NCBI GenBank assembly: GCA_963966185.1
Contig: CAWZYM010000020.1
Coordinates: 1,922,001-1,986,000 of the forward strand
Source of the DNA: Rhabditoides inermis
Taxonomy: Eukaryota > Nematoda > Chromadorea > Rhabditida > Rhabditidae
Length of the DNA: 64,000 nucleotides
Reading direction: 5' to 3'
Shown: one piece after another, positions 61,501 to 64,000 of the stretch
How positions within the stretch are numbered: position 1 is the first letter of the stretch
How the letters are laid out: each line of letters starts with the position of its first letter
Notes under the pieces: generated by a model
What the model was told of the DNA's origin: nothing
The model's input: the letters and a program-made list of their open reading frames with translations, nothing else
The model's database searches: none
Program-made: the position numbers and the translations under genes

Positions 61501-63477
61501 TCATGCTGCGGCCGCCTCTGTGCAATGTCACTGTAGCCGAGAGAACTGGGCGCGCGCACCGGCGCAGTTGTGCTCTCTCTAGAACATGATGTCTCTGATA
61601 AGTGAGATGATGGTTTGCGTACGCGATGGAGACGTAGTCGCCGTGATTCTCGCAGTAGGAGGTGGAGATGTGAGAGGAAGAGGATATGGTGCGGCGGCGA
61701 GGATGTGCCACGGAACTACAGAACATCGGATATCGATCAATTATCGATAACATCACATACATGTGGTGCGAGAAGTCTCCTCGCGAATAGTAGTCCTTGC
61801 CGGCCGTCTGGCGAGTGGTCGGCGAGAGGGAGCGAGTCTTGGAGCGGACGGAGGTGGTGGCGGGGAGAGAGGAGGCGTACGACGTCGTATTGCCCGTCTC
61901 GCTCGATGCCGACGAGTCGAGAGTGCCTTGCTGAAAAAGTGTATGCAAAAGTTACTTTAGCGACCAACTGTCGTTTTCCATCTTGCAAAATAACGCGCGT
62001 ACTCGTACTCACGTATGAGGAAACGGCGGAGGTGTAGGACTCGGTCGACTCGGACCGAGTGGTGGCAGAGAGTGAGCGGGAAGTGACGGTGGTTGTGGTC
62101 GTGGCGTCGTTCTCACTCATCTCACTCATCTCACTCGTAGCCTGCTGCGACGTGTCTGTCTCCTCGTAGAACGATGAGGCCGTGGATGCATCGCGACTGA
62201 TGTGCGCATGGTACTGTAAGGGGATGAATTGAGGAATAAAGAAGCTAGTCACTTGCCTTGCTGGACCGTGTGGTGAGTGTCTCGTTGATCATTGCCACGG
62301 GAGAGCGGCGACCGACGTGGGTGGGGAGAGAGGGTGGTTGTGCTGCTCTCCTCTCGGGTCGACCGTCCTCCGGCTGTGTGCGTGAATCGAATGCCGCCAT
62401 CGGGAATGGGGTGCGCAAGATGGATGAAATGACGTGCGATAAAGGGACTGGATCATGTGGTAATCTTTTAGCGACCATTTTCAACGCGCCCGGTGGCACG
62501 AATCTGTACAGCGAAGACGTGGAGGTGGACTACAGGGGCAGCGAGGTACGTATGGACGAGTAATTTGCTGTAGGGATGGAACTATGTGCAGGTGACAGTG
62601 GAGAATTTCATCCGCGTGCTGACTGGCAGACACGACCCGTCTACTCCGAGGAACAAGCGACTGCTCACGGACCACCAGAGCAACGTGCTGGTGAGTGCCG
62701 GTTGATCATTGCTGTGAGAGAAAGGAAGAGAGGAGAGACTTCATGATTACGATTCAGGTATACATCACTGGCCACGGCGGTGACAGTTTCCTCAAGTTTC
62801 AAGACGCGGAGGAGCTGACGAATGTCGACCTGGCCAACGCGATTAGGACAATGTACGAGGATAATCGGTGAGTGAGAGGGTATGGAGGTAATCGTGATGC
62901 GTTTGTTTATTGACTAGGCCGATTGCTGTCATATTTTTTTTTATCTTATGATAACATTTCAGTTACCACGAAATGTTTGTGATCGCGGACTCGTGTCGGA
63001 GTGCGTCCATGTACGAGTACATTGACTCGCCCGGGGTGATCTCCTCCTCGTCGTCCCTCACTCACGAGGAGAGCTACTCGTACAATGTCGACTACGACAT
63101 TGGAGTGCACGTCATTGATAGGTGAGTCATTGAGGCTACATCTCCGATGCTCTAGCAAATGATTGCAGGTACACTCACTTCACTCTGGAATTCATGCGCA
63201 AAGAGGTGCGCGGACTCAACTCGACAAAGTCACTCCAGGACTATCTCGAGTCATGTCCCAAGTCGCTTTGCATGAGTACTACTGGTGAGTGGAGAGAGAG
63301 AGAGAGAGATTGTGGCTTGCAGGCATTCGAAAGGACAAGTACCCGAAGGAGCCGTCTCGCGTGCGAGTCACCGACTTCTTTGGTTCGAAGCGGATGATGC
63401 GCTATCTGCAGGAGGAGATCGAGTTCGATGGAGAGTGGAGTGTCGACGCTATTCTCGGCACTACGACGAATGTATAA
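58517..63477 (+). CDS. PIGK: GPI transamidase catalytic subunit (PIGK/GPI8)
   Basis: Eight exons (58517-58642, 58686-58836, 62472-62545, 62592-62690, 62758-62867, 62963-63121, 63169-63284, 63323-63477) close in frame to 329 aa. A signal peptide ([16 protein letters not shown]) is followed by the caspase-like C13 peptidase domain: [32 protein letters not shown], catalytic His156 in TGHGG, catalytic Cys198 in [11 protein letters not shown]. In the ER this enzyme removes C-terminal signals and attaches GPI anchors; the Ly6-like protein in this window would be a typical substrate. The protein ends at LGTTTNV without the C-terminal membrane helix present in the human protein. Intron 2 (58837-62471) contains a complete antisense gene. 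An AATAAA signal lies near 63586. The ATG directly follows CTCAG. Confidence 0.96.
59003..62400 (-). CDS. 968-aa low-complexity KEKE protein nested in a PIGK intron
   Basis: Eleven exons (62400-62257, 62213-62013, 61930-61761, 61715-61623, 61578-61474, 61421-61277, 61232-61153, 61109-60779, 60727-60536, 60492-59053, 59008-59003) close in frame to 968 aa. The first intron has a GC donor. The N-terminal third is Ser/Thr-rich with [11 protein letters not shown] and [14 protein letters not shown]. The middle looks folded ([80 protein letters not shown]). Then comes a Pro-rich region and a tail of about 33 Lys-Glu dipeptides followed by Lys-rich nuclear-localisation-like runs ([13 protein letters not shown]) and [10 protein letters not shown] repeats. 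No family is recognised. An AATAAA at 58858-58863 ends the transcript inside the PIGK intron. Reading through the last donor would instead add about 65 residues. Confidence 0.7.
59573..59777. repeat. Hexanucleotide repeat coding (Lys-Glu)n
   Basis: About 33 tandem copies of CTTCTC (plus strand), read on the minus strand as GAGAAG units in frame. Confidence 0.95.
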
Positions 63478-63722
63478 ATTTTATTTTATCAAGGGTTCCG
63501 GGATATCTAATAGCTTTCTCTCACTGTGATACGGTTTCGCATGTACTTACGCTGCTCTCTCTTTTGAATTGTAAATATGTTCGCAATAAACTTGTCTAGT
63601 CTAGTGGAAATGTTTATTTGAATCATAAACTATGCAAATCAACAACGAGACTAACGATACAACTAAACTATCTAGCGAACTACATAACAATAACAAAAAA
63701 CTATTATACAATGGTTTTCGTG
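63478..63722. terminator. Shared 3' region of convergent PIGK and CDK5RAP1-like genes
   Basis: AATAAA on the plus strand near 63586 and AATAAA on the minus strand near 63613-63618, only about 30 bp apart, so the two 3' UTRs probably overlap. Confidence 0.6.
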
Positions 63723-64000
63723 TTACATTCTGCGGGTATACTCGGTGAGAGTGGTCTTTCCAACAGCGGCTCCGAACAGTGTCTGCGAGGTGCAATGCGT
63801 GATGTTGACATGGACGTAGTCTCCGGGTCGGAACACGTCCTCTCCCTGCCTGTTCTCGACTATCACCTTGGTGCCTCCGTCGGCGCGTCCCACCACCGCA
63901 GACTCGCTCCTCTTGCTGCGGCCCTCCACCAACACCAGCTGACTGCTGCCCACCAGGGACTCGTTGAGGCGGAGTGCGCCCTCGCGGAACGCCGCAGCCA
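63723..64000 (-). CDS. CDK5RAP1-like tRNA methylthiotransferase, C-terminal TRAM domain (partial)
   Basis: The frame runs off the window edge at 64000 and ends at 63723. Visible: FREGALRLNESLVGSSQLVL, VEGRSKRSESAVVGRADGG, then PGDYVHVNITHCTSQTLFGA. These match the TRAM domain at the C-terminus of CDK5RAP1, a radical-SAM Fe-S enzyme that adds 2-methylthio to i6A37 of (mostly mitochondrial) tRNAs. The match to VLVEGLSKR and the PGDYV...SQTL core favours CDK5RAP1 over CDKAL1. The catalytic domains lie outside the window. Confidence 0.85.
   Translation of the reverse strand, partial: AAAFREGALRLNESLVGSSQLVLVEGRSKRSESAVVGRADGGTKVIVENRQGEDVFRPGDYVHVNITHCTSQTLFGAAVGKTTLTEYTRRM

Overview
The window is animal nuclear DNA. 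Every confident gene is split by short GT-AG introns (a few are GC-AG), and the intervening DNA is full of CT/GA microsatellites. A nematode, or a close relative, is the best guess. The Gs-alpha P-loop exon and the tandem-repeat galectin look nematode-like. At least six genes have a 3' splice acceptor 0-10 nt before the start ATG, as expected for spliced-leader addition. The phylum is inferred, not proven, and no species is claimed.

Layout. 217-10498 (+): a 13-exon FAM69/DIPK1-type divergent kinase with two introns of about 4 kb. 11085-13893: a tRNA-like SINE and, on the minus strand, a ubiquitin-specific-protease-like gene that stops before a His box. 14890-17144 (+): a two-domain galectin, tail to tail with a ten-cysteine Ly6/three-finger GPI-anchored protein (17471-18481, -). 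21287-28636: four nearly identical genes for an unrecognised 199-aa secreted protein, arranged (- +)(- +) as an inverted duplication of a head-to-head pair. 30531-35833 (-): Gs alpha, head to head with the ESCRT ATPase VPS4 (36752-45547, +).

VPS4 introns hold two SINEs, an antisense seven-transmembrane receptor gene (39739-41422), a TTAA-flanked MITE and a GC-rich inverted-repeat element. A frameshifted, 5'-incomplete minus-strand gene lies at 46789-47806. 49552-53257 (+): a small uncertain gene followed by a SMYD-like SET protein with a TTAA MITE in one intron. 54904-56988 (+): a 34-codon microprotein candidate and a 284-aa coiled-coil protein. 57940-58276 (+): Sm protein E. 58517-63477 (+): PIGK/GPI8, the GPI transamidase protease, whose second intron contains a complete antisense gene for a 968-aa low-complexity KEKE protein. 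At the right edge is the C-terminal TRAM part of a CDK5RAP1-like methylthiotransferase (-).

The housekeeping genes (VPS4, SmE, PIGK, CDK5RAP1) act in separate processes and show no common pathway. The novel material is the palindromic secreted-protein cluster, the nested genes, the KEKE protein, a strict 15-bp array of four cAMP-response-element palindromes in a galectin intron, and several small mobile-element families. Exon coordinates were worked out by hand from splice sites and reading-frame closure. Where total coding length closes in frame across all exons this is stated.
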